A DNA stretch of 64,000 nucleotides, from NCBI GenBank assembly GCA_000961805.1, contig LADV01000022.1, positions 18,856-82,855 on the forward strand, written 5' to 3'. The notes beneath the pieces were generated by a model, which saw only the letters and a list, made by a program, of their open reading frames with translations, was not told the DNA's origin and searched no databases. The stretch is from Peptococcaceae bacterium BRH_c23. GTDB taxonomy: Bacteria > Bacillota_B > Desulfitobacteriia > Desulfitobacteriales > Desulfitobacteriaceae. Made by a program: the position numbers and the translations under genes. Shown here piece by piece: positions 1 to 8,696 of this stretch. Each line of letters starts with the position of its first letter. Positions within the stretch are counted from its first letter, which is position 1.

Positions 1-475
1 ATTTCTTGGTTATCCATTCACCTGCATATCTTCCTGCAAGCTCTGCGCCTTCTATCTGGTCAGTACCAACTAATGGCACAATTCCCTCAACTTTTGTCAT
101 TTCAGAAATCACTGGAATTCCTGCTTTTTCAGCTTTTTCCAAAGCAGGCTTGATACCTTTTGGGTCAACTGCCGAAACTATCATTGCATCTACTTTCTTA
201 GCAATAAAGTCTTCGATGTCTGCTGTCTGTTTTACAACATCCCATTGTGGATCAACGATCATTACCTCAACATTAAGCTCTTTAGCTGCCTTTTTGATTC
301 CTTCCAAATAACCAATGTAATACTCATGTTGTGTTGTCAACGGAGAAATGCCAATGACATACTTCTTTACAACTTCCTTAGGAGCTTCCGTAACCTTTGC
401 AGCCCCGCATCCTGCAAGTCCTAATACCATAGAAGCTACCAAACACAAACTTAACAACCTGATGACCTTTTTCAT
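1..475 (-). CDS. Sugar-binding lipoprotein of an ABC transporter (partial, C-terminus beyond the left edge)
   Basis: About 158 codons of a periplasmic-binding-protein-like lipoprotein (Peripla_BP_4/RbsB type). It starts at the ATG at 475, preceded by a strong AAGGAGAGG site. A charged hydrophobic leader ends in lipobox LAGC (Cys about residue 23), then comes a first Rossmann-type lobe with the IGIS..T..YY pattern and the AGIPVI and GTDQ motifs of sugar-binding proteins. It is the first gene of a transport operon that continues off the window. It closely resembles the sensor-linked binding protein at 2351-3349, so the two probably bind related ligands. The ligand cannot be told from sequence. 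Confidence 0.9.
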   Translation of the reverse strand, partial: MKKVIRLLSLCLVASMVLGLAGCGAAKVTEAPKEVVKKYVIGISPLTTQHEYYIGYLEGIKKAAKELNVEVMIVDPQWDVVKQTADIEDFIAKKVDAMIVSAVDPKGIKPALEKAEKAGIPVISEMTKVEGIVPLVGTDQIEGAELAGRYAGEWITKK

Positions 476-499
476 TTTCAATCCCCTCTCCTTATTTAA

Positions 500-600
500 T
501 TCACATTTAAAATATACAATGGCTGATTTTTGTTTAATATACGGTATTTTATATTTTTCATCTACTTTTTTAATATTTTAAATTGTTTATTAATTATAAA
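500..600 (-). promoter_or_regulatory. Conserved upstream control block of the left-edge transport operon
   Basis: AT-rich leader region of the binding-protein gene that starts at 475. Over about 95 bp it aligns with 2221-2340, the block upstream of the decayed AOR/MoaD set: on the minus strand both have a TAGATGAAA core, then CGTATAT and TTGTATATTT. Shared spacing in two leaders whose genes are unrelated suggests a common regulator, possibly the AraC-type response regulator at 3386-5035. I cannot place a single unambiguous -35/-10 pair. Confidence 0.45.
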
Positions 601-647
601 AAATTGCGTCAGTACATCGCTTTCCTATGCTTTTAAGGTAAGCGAAA

Positions 648-680
648 ATAAAATCCCCACCTTGTAATTAAGGTGGGGAC
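648..680 (-). terminator. Rho-independent terminator after the 735-1793 gene
   Basis: A perfect 9-bp stem (655-663 with 670-678, arm CCCCACCTT) with a 6-nt loop is followed, on the minus strand, by ATTTTATTTT. It lies about 55 bp beyond the stop codon of the mutarotase-like gene. Confidence 0.8.
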
Positions 681-734
681 TCTACTCGCCTTGACTTACT
701 GCATCAATACCTATGCCTGAACAAAACATCCTGC

Positions 735-1793
735 CTATATCATCGCCTTAAACCTTTCTATGTCAATTCTGTCCTCTAACACACCTATTTCAAAATTAAT
801 TTCATACCGTTCACCCGGCTTCAGTGTGGTCAGTCTTCCGTTTTTCCTTGCTTCAATTCTTCCCTCCGGTATGTTTATACCAGGTTCAAGCCCCACAACA
901 TAGTCCTGTTGGCCCATCATTTTCCACTCATTAAAGCACGGCATCTGCTTGGGGGAATATGCCACATATCCTCCAAAGTCAATACTCTCATTAACAAGCC
1001 CTGCATAAACCTTTTCTCTATCCTGCGGCATTATATGCAAAAATCCCTGCCACTGATAGCCTTTGGTCGGTCTATCAAATAAAGAATACTCTCCATCCCC
1101 TTTCCTTGCCTCCTCATTGAACGGCTCTACTTTTAATGCTGATGAGTATAGCTTTGTATCCTTGCTTACAATTGGAAATCCGAAATTGACGTGATACAGT
1201 ATCATGAAAGGTGACTCATTATACCCTTCGTTCTCTACCATGTCTTTAATAAGCACCTTGGATTCACCCATTTTACATATTATTTCTCTCTTCAAGACAA
1301 GATTTTCCGCATAAAGGCAGGACTCACGAATTTTTCCTGACAATTTTATTACGTAGTCGTCTCCATACCAGTTTTCTTCAACATTAATTATCTCTGCTGG
1401 AAGATGTGATATTCTGCCATGTATACCAAGTACCTCATCCCCTTCCACACCATGATCCCCCGCCTGTGTTAATCCGCACGTAGTTATAAGCCCTCCATTA
1501 AAGCTCCTAAGGAATCCCAATCCTCCATTTTCAAAATACTGCGGTGCTGCTATATTATTCTTGCACATCCAGCCCAAAGACTTCCCGCCGTATTCCGCAT
1601 CAGCTATATCCATTCCTCTATCAGGAAGCACAGTAAATCTGAATCCTGACCCTGTTTTTACATCTATGCCTTTAATCCCATCAGCACGTCCATTTTTGTA
1701 TTCAAAAACCCTTGCTCCTGCAAGCTGACTCATGCTCCCGACATATTGTCGGAGTTCATCCATTTTAAATTCCTTACCAAATAATTTCACCAT
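735..1793 (-). CDS. DUF4432 family aldose-epimerase-like protein, copy 1
   Basis: 352 residues, galactose-mutarotase fold of the DUF4432 family. These are related to aldose 1-epimerases, but their exact reaction is not established. Visible motifs are GFRFTVLPDRGMDIADAE near the N-terminus, FNGGLITTCGL, ILYHVNFGFP and GLEPG near the C-terminus. I chose the ATG at 1793 because GGGAGGTG lies seven bases before it and the paralogue at 44150-45208 starts at the same residue. The two copies differ at only a few percent of residues, so duplication or gene conversion is recent. It is the last gene before a terminator and follows an orphan MoaD, a setting that mirrors the intact AOR-MoaD-mutarotase order at 8965-12124. 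Confidence 0.85.
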   Translation of the reverse strand: MVKLFGKEFKMDELRQYVGSMSQLAGARVFEYKNGRADGIKGIDVKTGSGFRFTVLPDRGMDIADAEYGGKSLGWMCKNNIAAPQYFENGGLGFLRSFNGGLITTCGLTQAGDHGVEGDEVLGIHGRISHLPAEIINVEENWYGDDYVIKLSGKIRESCLYAENLVLKREIICKMGESKVLIKDMVENEGYNESPFMILYHVNFGFPIVSKDTKLYSSALKVEPFNEEARKGDGEYSLFDRPTKGYQWQGFLHIMPQDREKVYAGLVNESIDFGGYVAYSPKQMPCFNEWKMMGQQDYVVGLEPGINIPEGRIEARKNGRLTTLKPGERYEINFEIGVLEDRIDIERFKAMI

Positions 1794-1827
1794 AGAAGCA
1801 CACCTCCCTTTCCCCATGAAATAAATT

Positions 1828-2082
1828 TCACCCCCCCGCGACTACAGGCACAATTAAAATTAAATCACCCTGTTTTATGGTCTCATTATCTTTTCTTATC
1901 AAAGCATAATTGACACCATTTATTATGACTGTATATAATAGCGGTTTTCTAGCTCTCCTTCCAATTTCCTGATTCAACGTAGATATTGCCTTGTCAATAT
2001 TGCCATCCAATTCTATATCCATTTTCTTAACGCCAACTTCATAGGAAATAGTGCCAAGAAATTCCACTTTTACATTAACCAT
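1828..2082 (-). CDS. MoaD/ThiS-family small sulfur-carrier-like protein (orphan copy)
   Basis: 84 residues, beta-grasp MoaD-like protein ending in the Gly-Gly tail that is activated by adenylation in this family. It is close to the MoaD encoded at 9929-10183 (shared LLYT and I.QGD.ILIVPV segments). In intact sets this protein is translated directly after an AOR, where it probably serves tungstopterin assembly. Here the AOR has been deleted and only a scar lies upstream. The start is taken at the ATG at 2082, with GGAGA seven bases before it, as in the intact copy. The open frame runs on upstream to 2181, but that extension is the AOR scar. Confidence 0.75.
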   Translation of the reverse strand: MVNVKVEFLGTISYEVGVKKMDIELDGNIDKAISTLNQEIGRRARKPLLYTVIINGVNYALIRKDNETIKQGDLILIVPVVAGG

Positions 2083-2088
2083 AGCCAT

Positions 2089-2181
2089 TTCTCCTATTAT
2101 CTTATTTTCCTGTTTTCCTGTTTTCCTGACCCTATCCCAACTCATGCAGTTTATCAGTAGGTATACCAATGTTTCTGCCAT
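2089..2181 (-). pseudogene. Deletion scar of a third AOR gene (start codon joined to 3' end)
   Basis: On the minus strand ATGGC, preceded by AGGGGGATAAA as at the intact AOR start (12124), is joined directly to a sequence matching the last about 80 bp of the AOR gene at 10199-12124 (its coding for GIPTEGKLHELG and the stop region). About 1.8 kb of AOR is therefore missing. Translation from this ATG runs out of the AOR frame and happens to read into the MoaD gene. The scar shows that an AOR-MoaD-mutarotase set once stood here. Confidence 0.8.
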
Positions 2182-2220
2182 ATAGCATTTTTTATCCCCC
2201 TTCTAATGATGATAAAAATC

Positions 2221-2340
2221 AGTATGCATTAAAATTAGTATAATTCAAATATACAACGACTAGATTTTATTTTATATACGAAGCTTTCTATGTTTCATCT
2301 ATTTTTTTCATAATATCAAAATTTGTTTATCTATTATATT
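2221..2340 (-). promoter_or_regulatory. Upstream control block of the decayed AOR/MoaD set
   Basis: AT-rich region between the binding-protein stop (2351) and the AOR scar. It aligns with 500-600 (TAGATGAAA, CGTATAT and TTGTATATTT on the minus strand), marking a shared promoter/operator arrangement. It probably still drives the orphan MoaD and the mutarotase-like gene. Confidence 0.45.
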
Positions 2341-2350
2341 AATGGTTTTT

Positions 2351-3349
2351 CTAATTAATTAAACCACTGTCTTCAGGTTTATAATACTTCGATATATTTT
2401 CCTGGGTTATAAGAAACTGAGCACCGATAACATTTATCCAGTTCTGAGTATTTTTTTCACCCCTTATCTTGTTTAGCGCAGCATTTATACAAGCTTCAGC
2501 AATTTTTTCTGTATCTGCATATACACTTCCTTTAATATATCTGTGAGCATTTATCATTTTTTTGGTACCCAAATCTGCATCAAAGCCTATAATACAAACA
2601 TCCTCCGGTGGTATGATTGTGCCTTCATACGCAGCATTAGCTCCTTTAGCCGAGTCATCGTTTATACCGAAAACACATCTTACATGTGGATACTTTTGAA
2701 GAATATCTTCCATTGCTTTCATTGCCGTCTCCAGCTTGGCCTTACCATCAATCGATGCCACTATCCTTGCATGCGGTGCAGTTTCAGCTAGGCCTTTTTT
2801 AAATCCTTTAACACGGTCAATTGTATTCTGAAAATATGGAAAATCAATAATCGCTACATCGCAATACCCTCCATACCTGTAGTTTATCCACTCTCCCACA
2901 TATTTCCCGGCAAGTTCTCCTCCCGCCTCCTGGTCAGTGCACACTAGAGGATTTATCCCGTCAACTTTAGTCATTTCTACCACAACCGGGATGCCGGCCT
3001 CCTCAGCTTTTATTAGAAATGGCTTAATCTCATTAGGTTCTACCGGTGAACAAATAATGGCATCAACTTTATTGTTGATAAAGCCTTCTATATCTGATAT
3101 CTGCTTGTCAATATTCCACATGGAGTCGGTAACCATGATTTTTATTCCGTTTCTATTTGCTGACTTTTTTATAGATTGGGCATATTCTGAATAGTATTCC
3201 AATTGAAATGTTAATGCTGATACTCCTATAACCTTTTTCTTAGGTTCGGACAAATCTTCAGTTTTAGTCTTTGGATTGCTGCATGATATACTTAATATCG
3301 CCGTAATTGCGAGCATAACGATAATCACGACATATTTTCGAACCTTCAT
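2351..3349 (-). CDS. Sugar-binding lipoprotein linked to a two-component system (probable sensor accessory)
   Basis: 332 residues. N-terminal leader with a slightly atypical lipobox SISC (Cys about residue 23), then a Peripla_BP_4-type two-lobe fold. I chose the ATG at 3349 because AAAGGTGG lies in front of it; the frame opens earlier but without a site. No permease or ATPase gene is attached. It follows the kinase and response regulator closely (gap to the regulator about 36 bp) and is paralogous to the transport binding protein at 1-475 across lobe 1. By analogy with XylFII-LytS-YesN systems of clostridia, it probably binds an extracellular sugar and modulates the kinase; that role is inferred from context. 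Confidence 0.85.
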   Translation of the reverse strand: MKVRKYVVIIVMLAITAILSISCSNPKTKTEDLSEPKKKVIGVSALTFQLEYYSEYAQSIKKSANRNGIKIMVTDSMWNIDKQISDIEGFINNKVDAIICSPVEPNEIKPFLIKAEEAGIPVVVEMTKVDGINPLVCTDQEAGGELAGKYVGEWINYRYGGYCDVAIIDFPYFQNTIDRVKGFKKGLAETAPHARIVASIDGKAKLETAMKAMEDILQKYPHVRCVFGINDDSAKGANAAYEGTIIPPEDVCIIGFDADLGTKKMINAHRYIKGSVYADTEKIAEACINAALNKIRGEKNTQNWINVIGAQFLITQENISKYYKPEDSGLIN

Positions 3350-3385
3350 ACACATCCACCTTTCATATAAAAGGAGCAATAAAAT

Positions 3386-5035
3386 TTACAATTTTTCTCG
3401 GAATTTAGTTGGGCTCAACCCATAAGTCTTTTTGAATTGTATGGAAAAATACTTGTAATCATTGTAACCAACCTTGCTTGCAATTTCATAAACCTTCAGA
3501 TCAATTCTACTTAAAAGTTCTTTAGCTTTTTCAAGACGAACCTTCCTTAAGTAATCAGTATAGTTTTCTCCTGTAATACTCTTAAATAAAAAGCTTAAAT
3601 ATGCTGACGAAACAAAAACATGTTTGCTGATTATTTCTAATGAAATATCCTCAAAGTAGTTGTTGTTTATAAAATCCTTAACAGTTTGAATAATTTTTCT
3701 GTGAGTTTTCTGATCTGTTTGTTTAAAACTTTTGATATCTTCAGCCAAATTTAATAAAACATTTAGTAAATACTCTTTTATTTCTTCAATTGTTCCAGTT
3801 TTTTTGATACAATCTTCAAAATCTGATGTAAATATCTCCGATTCACCTATTTGTTTTTGTAGTTCTGAAAGATTTGCTGCAATCAGAAAGCAAAGTACAT
3901 AAGCATAATTTTGTATTAATGTACAACTAAGCTTTGCTCTTAAAAACTTATTAAATAAAGCTTCAACAAGTTCCCTCGCTTTTTCTGTATTCCCGCAGGT
4001 AATCTCTACAATTATTGAATTGGCTTCAGATGGGTATTCTTTAATCCAATGTTTTTCAAAAGAGATTGTGTCTTCCTGGCTCTGATCAAAGATGAAAAAA
4101 TCCCTGCAGTAGTCATAGGACCTCCCCTTAAGTGCTTTATTTGCTTGCATATAGGACTTTGAAACATGATTAATATCAGGATATGATAATCCCAATCCTG
4201 CAGCTATTATAATGTTTTCATCTATAAAAATCGTTTTTTTGATATTAGAGCACGATTGATTTAATATTAATTTGGCTTTATTGCATAATTCTGATGTTAT
4301 TTCGTAAGTTTTAAAATTAAAAACAACTATAAGCTCACCTAAACCTTTTGCGATAACAATACCACAGTTTTCTATATCCAATAACTCTTGTATGATCTTT
4401 GTACAAGCAAACATAATGCGCTTAGCATCGTTTCCCCATTTTTTTAAGAGGTTTATCATTGACCCCTCTATTTTTATAACAGCAACGGTAAAATTTTCTC
4501 CTGTTAAATCCAGCTCAAGATATTCCATTCTTTCATATGTGTTTTGAATAGATGGAATGTCTCCATTTAATAGGCTGAATATAAAATCAGCCCTTAAATT
4601 AATCAAACCTTCATTCATTTTGCCGAGCAAAAGTACCATGTCGTGATTCTTTTCTTTTTCTTTATCCAATTCAGTTTTCAATCTAACAAATGTATCAATA
4701 AATTTTGTTTTATCTGTTGGTTTAAGTAAATAATCAAATGCATGAACCTTTAAGGCAGCCTTAGCATATTCAAAATCAGCATATCCGCTCAATATAATTA
4801 TCTTAATGCCCTTATATCTTCCTTCAATGATTCTCGAAAGTTCAAGCCCATCCATTACAGGCATCTTGACGTCCGTCAAAACTACATCTGGGGTGTTCCT
4901 CTCAATCATCTCAAGCGCATCACTACCATTAACAGCTTCACCGATAACTTCATACCCCAAGCTATTCCAGTCAATACTTTTTACTATGCCCTTTCTTATC
5001 AGGACTTCATCTTCAACCACTAACAACTTATACAT
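3386..5035 (-). CDS. AraC-type response regulator (YesN-like)
   Basis: About 549 residues. The N-terminal receiver domain has LLVVEDE, the phosphoacceptor Asp in LTDVKMPVMDG and the conserved Lys in LLKPTDK. A long middle segment is of unknown fold. The C-terminal AraC/XylS helix-turn-helix pair has the typical second helix YFSIQFKKTYGLSP. The start is the ATG at 5035, one base after the kinase stop codon, so the genes are co-transcribed and probably translationally coupled. It should be phosphorylated by the kinase at 5037-6938; likely targets are the two similar leaders at 500-600 and 2221-2340. Confidence 0.9.
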   Translation of the reverse strand: MYKLLVVEDEVLIRKGIVKSIDWNSLGYEVIGEAVNGSDALEMIERNTPDVVLTDVKMPVMDGLELSRIIEGRYKGIKIIILSGYADFEYAKAALKVHAFDYLLKPTDKTKFIDTFVRLKTELDKEKEKNHDMVLLLGKMNEGLINLRADFIFSLLNGDIPSIQNTYERMEYLELDLTGENFTVAVIKIEGSMINLLKKWGNDAKRIMFACTKIIQELLDIENCGIVIAKGLGELIVVFNFKTYEITSELCNKAKLILNQSCSNIKKTIFIDENIIIAAGLGLSYPDINHVSKSYMQANKALKGRSYDYCRDFFIFDQSQEDTISFEKHWIKEYPSEANSIIVEITCGNTEKARELVEALFNKFLRAKLSCTLIQNYAYVLCFLIAANLSELQKQIGESEIFTSDFEDCIKKTGTIEEIKEYLLNVLLNLAEDIKSFKQTDQKTHRKIIQTVKDFINNNYFEDISLEIISKHVFVSSAYLSFLFKSITGENYTDYLRKVRLEKAKELLSRIDLKVYEIASKVGYNDYKYFSIQFKKTYGLSPTKFREKL

Positions 5036-5036
5036 T

Positions 5037-6938
5037 TCAATCGTTACCCCCAATGTTCGTATTTCTATGATTGTTAATGTCATTTTCATCAACAATCACA
5101 GGAATACTTATGACTACGCTTGTCCCTTTTCCTAATTGACTGGATATATTTACTCCATACTCATTTCCAAAATATAGTTTTATCCTCTGGTCTACATTTT
5201 TAACTCCTACACTTTTAGACAGCGACCTGTCAAAATTATTAAAATAATTAATTTTCAATTTTTCCAATTCTTCAACTGACATCCCAGCTCCATTGTCACT
5301 AACTTGGAATACAATAGTGTTTCCAAGTTTAAATGCTTCAATGGTTATCATTCCATCCTTTTCCATGCTTTCAATTCCATGAAGAATTGCATTTTCAATA
5401 ATTGGTTGAAGTATTAGCTTGATAGTTTTATACTTCAAAATGCCTTCATCAATTTCCCACTCAACAGCCAATCGGTCACTGAACCTTAATTTCTGAAGGT
5501 ATATATAATTTTTTACATTATTGATTTCGTCTTCAATAGTCATGTATTCCAAACCTTTATTTATGCTTGTCCTGAAAAACTTACCTAACGCTGTAATCAT
5601 TTCGCTTATTTCGTTCTCACCTTTTAACTGGGCCATCCAGAATATTGACTCAAGCGTATTGTAAAGGAAATGGGGATTTATCTGCTGCTGCAATGCATTT
5701 AATTCCGCTTCTTTTTTAAGGAATTCCAGTTCTTTCTCCTTCAATTGGGAGTGATAAACGTCATCAATCAATTTCCTGAGCTTATAAATCATATCATTAA
5801 ACCCCGCTGAAAGCATTGCATGCTCATCATGGATCTCTCCCCATTCTGCTTGAACAATTGCCGTCAAGTCTCCTTTACCGACTTTTTCCATAGTCAACGT
5901 AAGGTTTTTAATAGGCAATGAAATACTTTTAGTTACAATTAAAGATATGAAGAAAGCAAATAAAAAACAAACTATGACTATAAAAAGGGTCATGATGCCA
6001 TTATTAACAGTGCTTTGTAATAAGAAAGAATAAGGGACTACACTGATGACCCTCCAGTTATTCTTAGGCAGTACATCATAAGCAACTAGCATAACTCCTT
6101 CATCTGTGCTTATCTTGAATATACTTTCAGAATCGTGGCCTGATTTTTTAATGTCCTCATTATAATTTATTCTGTCAAGTATTTTTTTATCAAAAGTCTG
6201 CAACACCTTGTTTACGTTTGGGTGTGATATTATCCTTCCATCCTGGTCCGTAATTACAACGTACATGTTTTTACCTTTTGTAATTTGCTCACATATTTGA
6301 TCCAAATAGTCCCTTTTTATTGCCATAAGAGTAAAGCCTGTTACATCCTTTTCAAATTGTATCTTCATTTTCTTTGCAAGAATTATATATATCTCTTCAT
6401 CGTCATCTATCTCTTTCTTTGAAACCTTCCATATGATCTTAGGGCTGTCATAGGCCTCGGTAATCAAGTTGCTTTCAAATACACTGCCCTTTGTAATTGG
6501 AAAAGTGTAATAAAACCTGTCCCCATCCCTTGAACGAATCTCTATTGAATCTATACCTTCATCATTCCCAACAATTGATGCAAGTGTATACTTTATCCTA
6601 TTGGATATCTCTATCTGTCTGTAATCCTTTAATCCTTTATAATTATAGATATCCGCCAATATTGAACTATTTAGTGCGATACGTTCAAATTTATCAATAT
6701 AGTTGTCAAAGCGATAACTAATATTGTTGACTATCTGAGTTGAAATATTATGCGAGTATTCTCTTGCCTTCGCTTCCATATCCATGTATGTATTTATAAA
6801 TGATAATACTGCTACAATTAAAATTGGAACCAAAGATAGCGTCAAAAAGGTCATAATCAGCCTTGTCCTGATTTTTATTTTCCTCAATGCTCTCTGAATA
6901 TTTAAGAATTTTTTTATTCTGTTTAGTAAACTATTCAT
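5037..6938 (-). CDS. YesM/LytS-type membrane sensor histidine kinase
   Basis: About 633 residues: transmembrane helix near residues 25-50, an extracellular sensor region of about 250 residues (dCache-like), a second transmembrane helix near 310-335, HAMP linker, His_kinase domain with the phosphorylated His in QINPHFLYN, and a C-terminal HATPase domain (N box ILQPIIENAILHG, G boxes DNGAGM and GKGTSV). I use the ATG at 6938, preceded by GAAGGGA; a TTG at 6953 is a weaker alternative. It is the first gene of a kinase-regulator-binding-protein operon. Confidence 0.92.
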   Translation of the reverse strand: MNSLLNRIKKFLNIQRALRKIKIRTRLIMTFLTLSLVPILIVAVLSFINTYMDMEAKAREYSHNISTQIVNNISYRFDNYIDKFERIALNSSILADIYNYKGLKDYRQIEISNRIKYTLASIVGNDEGIDSIEIRSRDGDRFYYTFPITKGSVFESNLITEAYDSPKIIWKVSKKEIDDDEEIYIILAKKMKIQFEKDVTGFTLMAIKRDYLDQICEQITKGKNMYVVITDQDGRIISHPNVNKVLQTFDKKILDRINYNEDIKKSGHDSESIFKISTDEGVMLVAYDVLPKNNWRVISVVPYSFLLQSTVNNGIMTLFIVIVCFLFAFFISLIVTKSISLPIKNLTLTMEKVGKGDLTAIVQAEWGEIHDEHAMLSAGFNDMIYKLRKLIDDVYHSQLKEKELEFLKKEAELNALQQQINPHFLYNTLESIFWMAQLKGENEISEMITALGKFFRTSINKGLEYMTIEDEINNVKNYIYLQKLRFSDRLAVEWEIDEGILKYKTIKLILQPIIENAILHGIESMEKDGMITIEAFKLGNTIVFQVSDNGAGMSVEELEKLKINYFNNFDRSLSKSVGVKNVDQRIKLYFGNEYGVNISSQLGKGTSVVISIPVIVDENDINNHRNTNIGGND

Positions 6939-7081
6939 TAATTTTCCCTTCAAATATGAAAAATTTCAAAAAAATCAATTATCATTTATCATATTTTATC
7001 ATAAATAAACTGCCTATTAGCTCTTCTAATTAAATATTCTATTTTTTGTTTTTAGAAACTAAGTATCCAAGAATGTGGATC

Positions 7082-7110
7082 TATATAGGATTGAGTTCCA
7101 ATGCTTGCAA
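7082..7110 (-). promoter_or_regulatory. Candidate promoter of the kinase-regulator-binding-protein operon
   Basis: On the minus strand TTGCAA (7105-7110) and TATATA (7082-7087) are separated by exactly 17 bp, about 145 bp upstream of the kinase start. It lies in a 465-bp gene-free stretch (6939-7403) that otherwise holds only the terminator of the next gene. Pattern match only. Confidence 0.4.
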
Positions 7111-7292
7111 TCGCAATCAATATATGATACATTTACCAAATGATTCAAACCATATACTCCTTTCATATTTAAAATAAGAATACTTGAATATCACACATAA
7201 ATACCGTCTTTTGTCTATGCACTAAGGACCAATAACAAGCTTCAGGATTCTGCCTATCTTTTAACATTTAACCAAATCACGTAGTAGAACAG

Positions 7293-7337
7293 TAAAAAAA
7301 GCGCAGGACTTCGTTAATCGAAGACACCTGCGCTTTT
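7293..7337 (-). terminator. Strong rho-independent terminator after the LarA-like gene
   Basis: A stem pairs AGCGCAGG...CTTCG (7300-7313) with CGAAG...CCTGCGCT (7319-7333). On the minus strand it is followed by a run of seven T residues. It isolates the LarA-like gene from the kinase operon. Confidence 0.85.
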
Positions 7338-7403
7338 CTATGCCTAATATAGGTACCAAATACCCATGAACTTATCTTAACTTTCGTTACTTCGCCACCC
7401 CTT

Positions 7404-8678
7404 TTACCACGGGAATATGGGTTCTCCTTGATTAAATGTGAGCTCCCCAGCCTGAGTTAAAATTTCGATTTGCGAATGGGCCTGTGCCTTTTCGAGTAAA
7501 GTCTCACTAATTACGATCTCCTCTAGCTCCAGAGTGTTTTTAATCCACACGATTCGATGTTTCCCGCGATCTACCCCGTTACAGGCTTTGACTACAATCC
7601 GTAGAGCGTCCTCTTTATTGCCCGCAACCATTGGAATCTTGACTGGTAAAACCTCCGTACTGGTAAAAGAATTGGTATAAGTCGCAATGAAATCTATGTT
7701 ATCAAATAAGTTTTGTGTAACTACATCGACTACCCCAACTCCATTAGCATTACCATGGGTTTCTTCAGATAAGCTAAATATGGCGCTTTTTTGAAACCTT
7801 GGACCGTCATTACAATACTTGGTAATATATAGGCCCGTAACATTAGGATCTTGGCCTTCCCCACTAATGTTTTTTCCAATTTCTTCAATCACTAACACGT
7901 CAAACTCGGGAAACAGCAGCCGTCCCATAATCCTTTTACTTTCTTCCAGCAAGGCCATCTCCTTTTCCATGGCTAGAATATCCGCGCGTGAAAGTACCTC
8001 AATTTTATAAGTTTGTTCATAAGCATTTTCAACAATTCCTAGAGCAAATAATACCTTAGTGTTTTCAACAATCATTTGAGCACCCTTGGGAATCAATTCA
8101 GCAAAACGCCCAAAGCCTTGGTGATGTAAGGAGTCCGCTCCAATTTGTTTACCCAGTCCAATCGTTAACATCTTCGCCACGCCACTCTCAATGGGGCCCC
8201 TGAAGGCGGTATGGGCTTTCACACGAGTAATCACGACGATACCATCCGCTTGAAGGGCACTTTGGGCTACGTAGATAGGAAGTCCTGGTTCAAGTTCTCC
8301 GATACTTGCCACCTCCATGGAGGCGTCGACCGGGACTCCCATACTTTCCGGGGTAATCCCGTACGATGCTAAAACCCCCGCTTGTCCGGAAGCCGTTGCC
8401 CCCCCATGGCTCCCCATCGTTGGAATAATAAATGGTTTAGCTCCTGCTGCGATCAATTCATCCACAAGTGTCTTGGTTATTTCCTTGATATTAGCTATTC
8501 CCCTGCTTCCCACCCCAATGGCAATGGTTTTCCCTTGGAGATCAGTCAAGTGAGGTACTAGTTGAGTCTTTACTTCTTCGGGAACGTTGTCAATCCGCTC
8601 TTGCTTAAAGTGCTGTTTAACCTTGACGAACCTTGGCAGAGGAATATCGGCAAACAGTTTCAAATCTAAAGATTCCAT
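7404..8678 (-). CDS. LarA-like (DUF2088, lactate-racemase-domain) protein
   Basis: 424 residues. The sequence has the LarA N-domain signatures PTMGSHGGAT, ADGIVVITRVKAHT and ESGVAKMLTIGLGK, with His residues where nickel-pincer racemases bind the cofactor. Characterised members (LarA) racemise lactate or other alpha-hydroxy acids. This branch lacks the usual DHTRP motif, so the substrate, and even racemase activity, is unknown. The ATG at 8678 has GGGGG seven bases upstream. Its flanks are unlike the neighbours: a strong terminator downstream and a degenerate DapA-family remnant upstream. Codon use is slightly more GC-rich, suggesting a separate acquisition. Confidence 0.75.
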   Translation of the reverse strand: MESLDLKLFADIPLPRFVKVKQHFKQERIDNVPEEVKTQLVPHLTDLQGKTIAIGVGSRGIANIKEITKTLVDELIAAGAKPFIIPTMGSHGGATASGQAGVLASYGITPESMGVPVDASMEVASIGELEPGLPIYVAQSALQADGIVVITRVKAHTAFRGPIESGVAKMLTIGLGKQIGADSLHHQGFGRFAELIPKGAQMIVENTKVLFALGIVENAYEQTYKIEVLSRADILAMEKEMALLEESKRIMGRLLFPEFDVLVIEEIGKNISGEGQDPNVTGLYITKYCNDGPRFQKSAIFSLSEETHGNANGVGVVDVVTQNLFDNIDFIATYTNSFTSTEVLPVKIPMVAGNKEDALRIVVKACNGVDRGKHRIVWIKNTLELEEIVISETLLEKAQAHSQIEILTQAGELTFNQGEPIFPW

Positions 8679-8696
8679 CACTCTTCCCCCTTATTT

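Noticed and set aside
2089..2181. N-terminal extension of the MoaD-like protein
   Set aside because: The segment is explained as an AOR deletion scar; the intact paralogue starts at the internal ATG.
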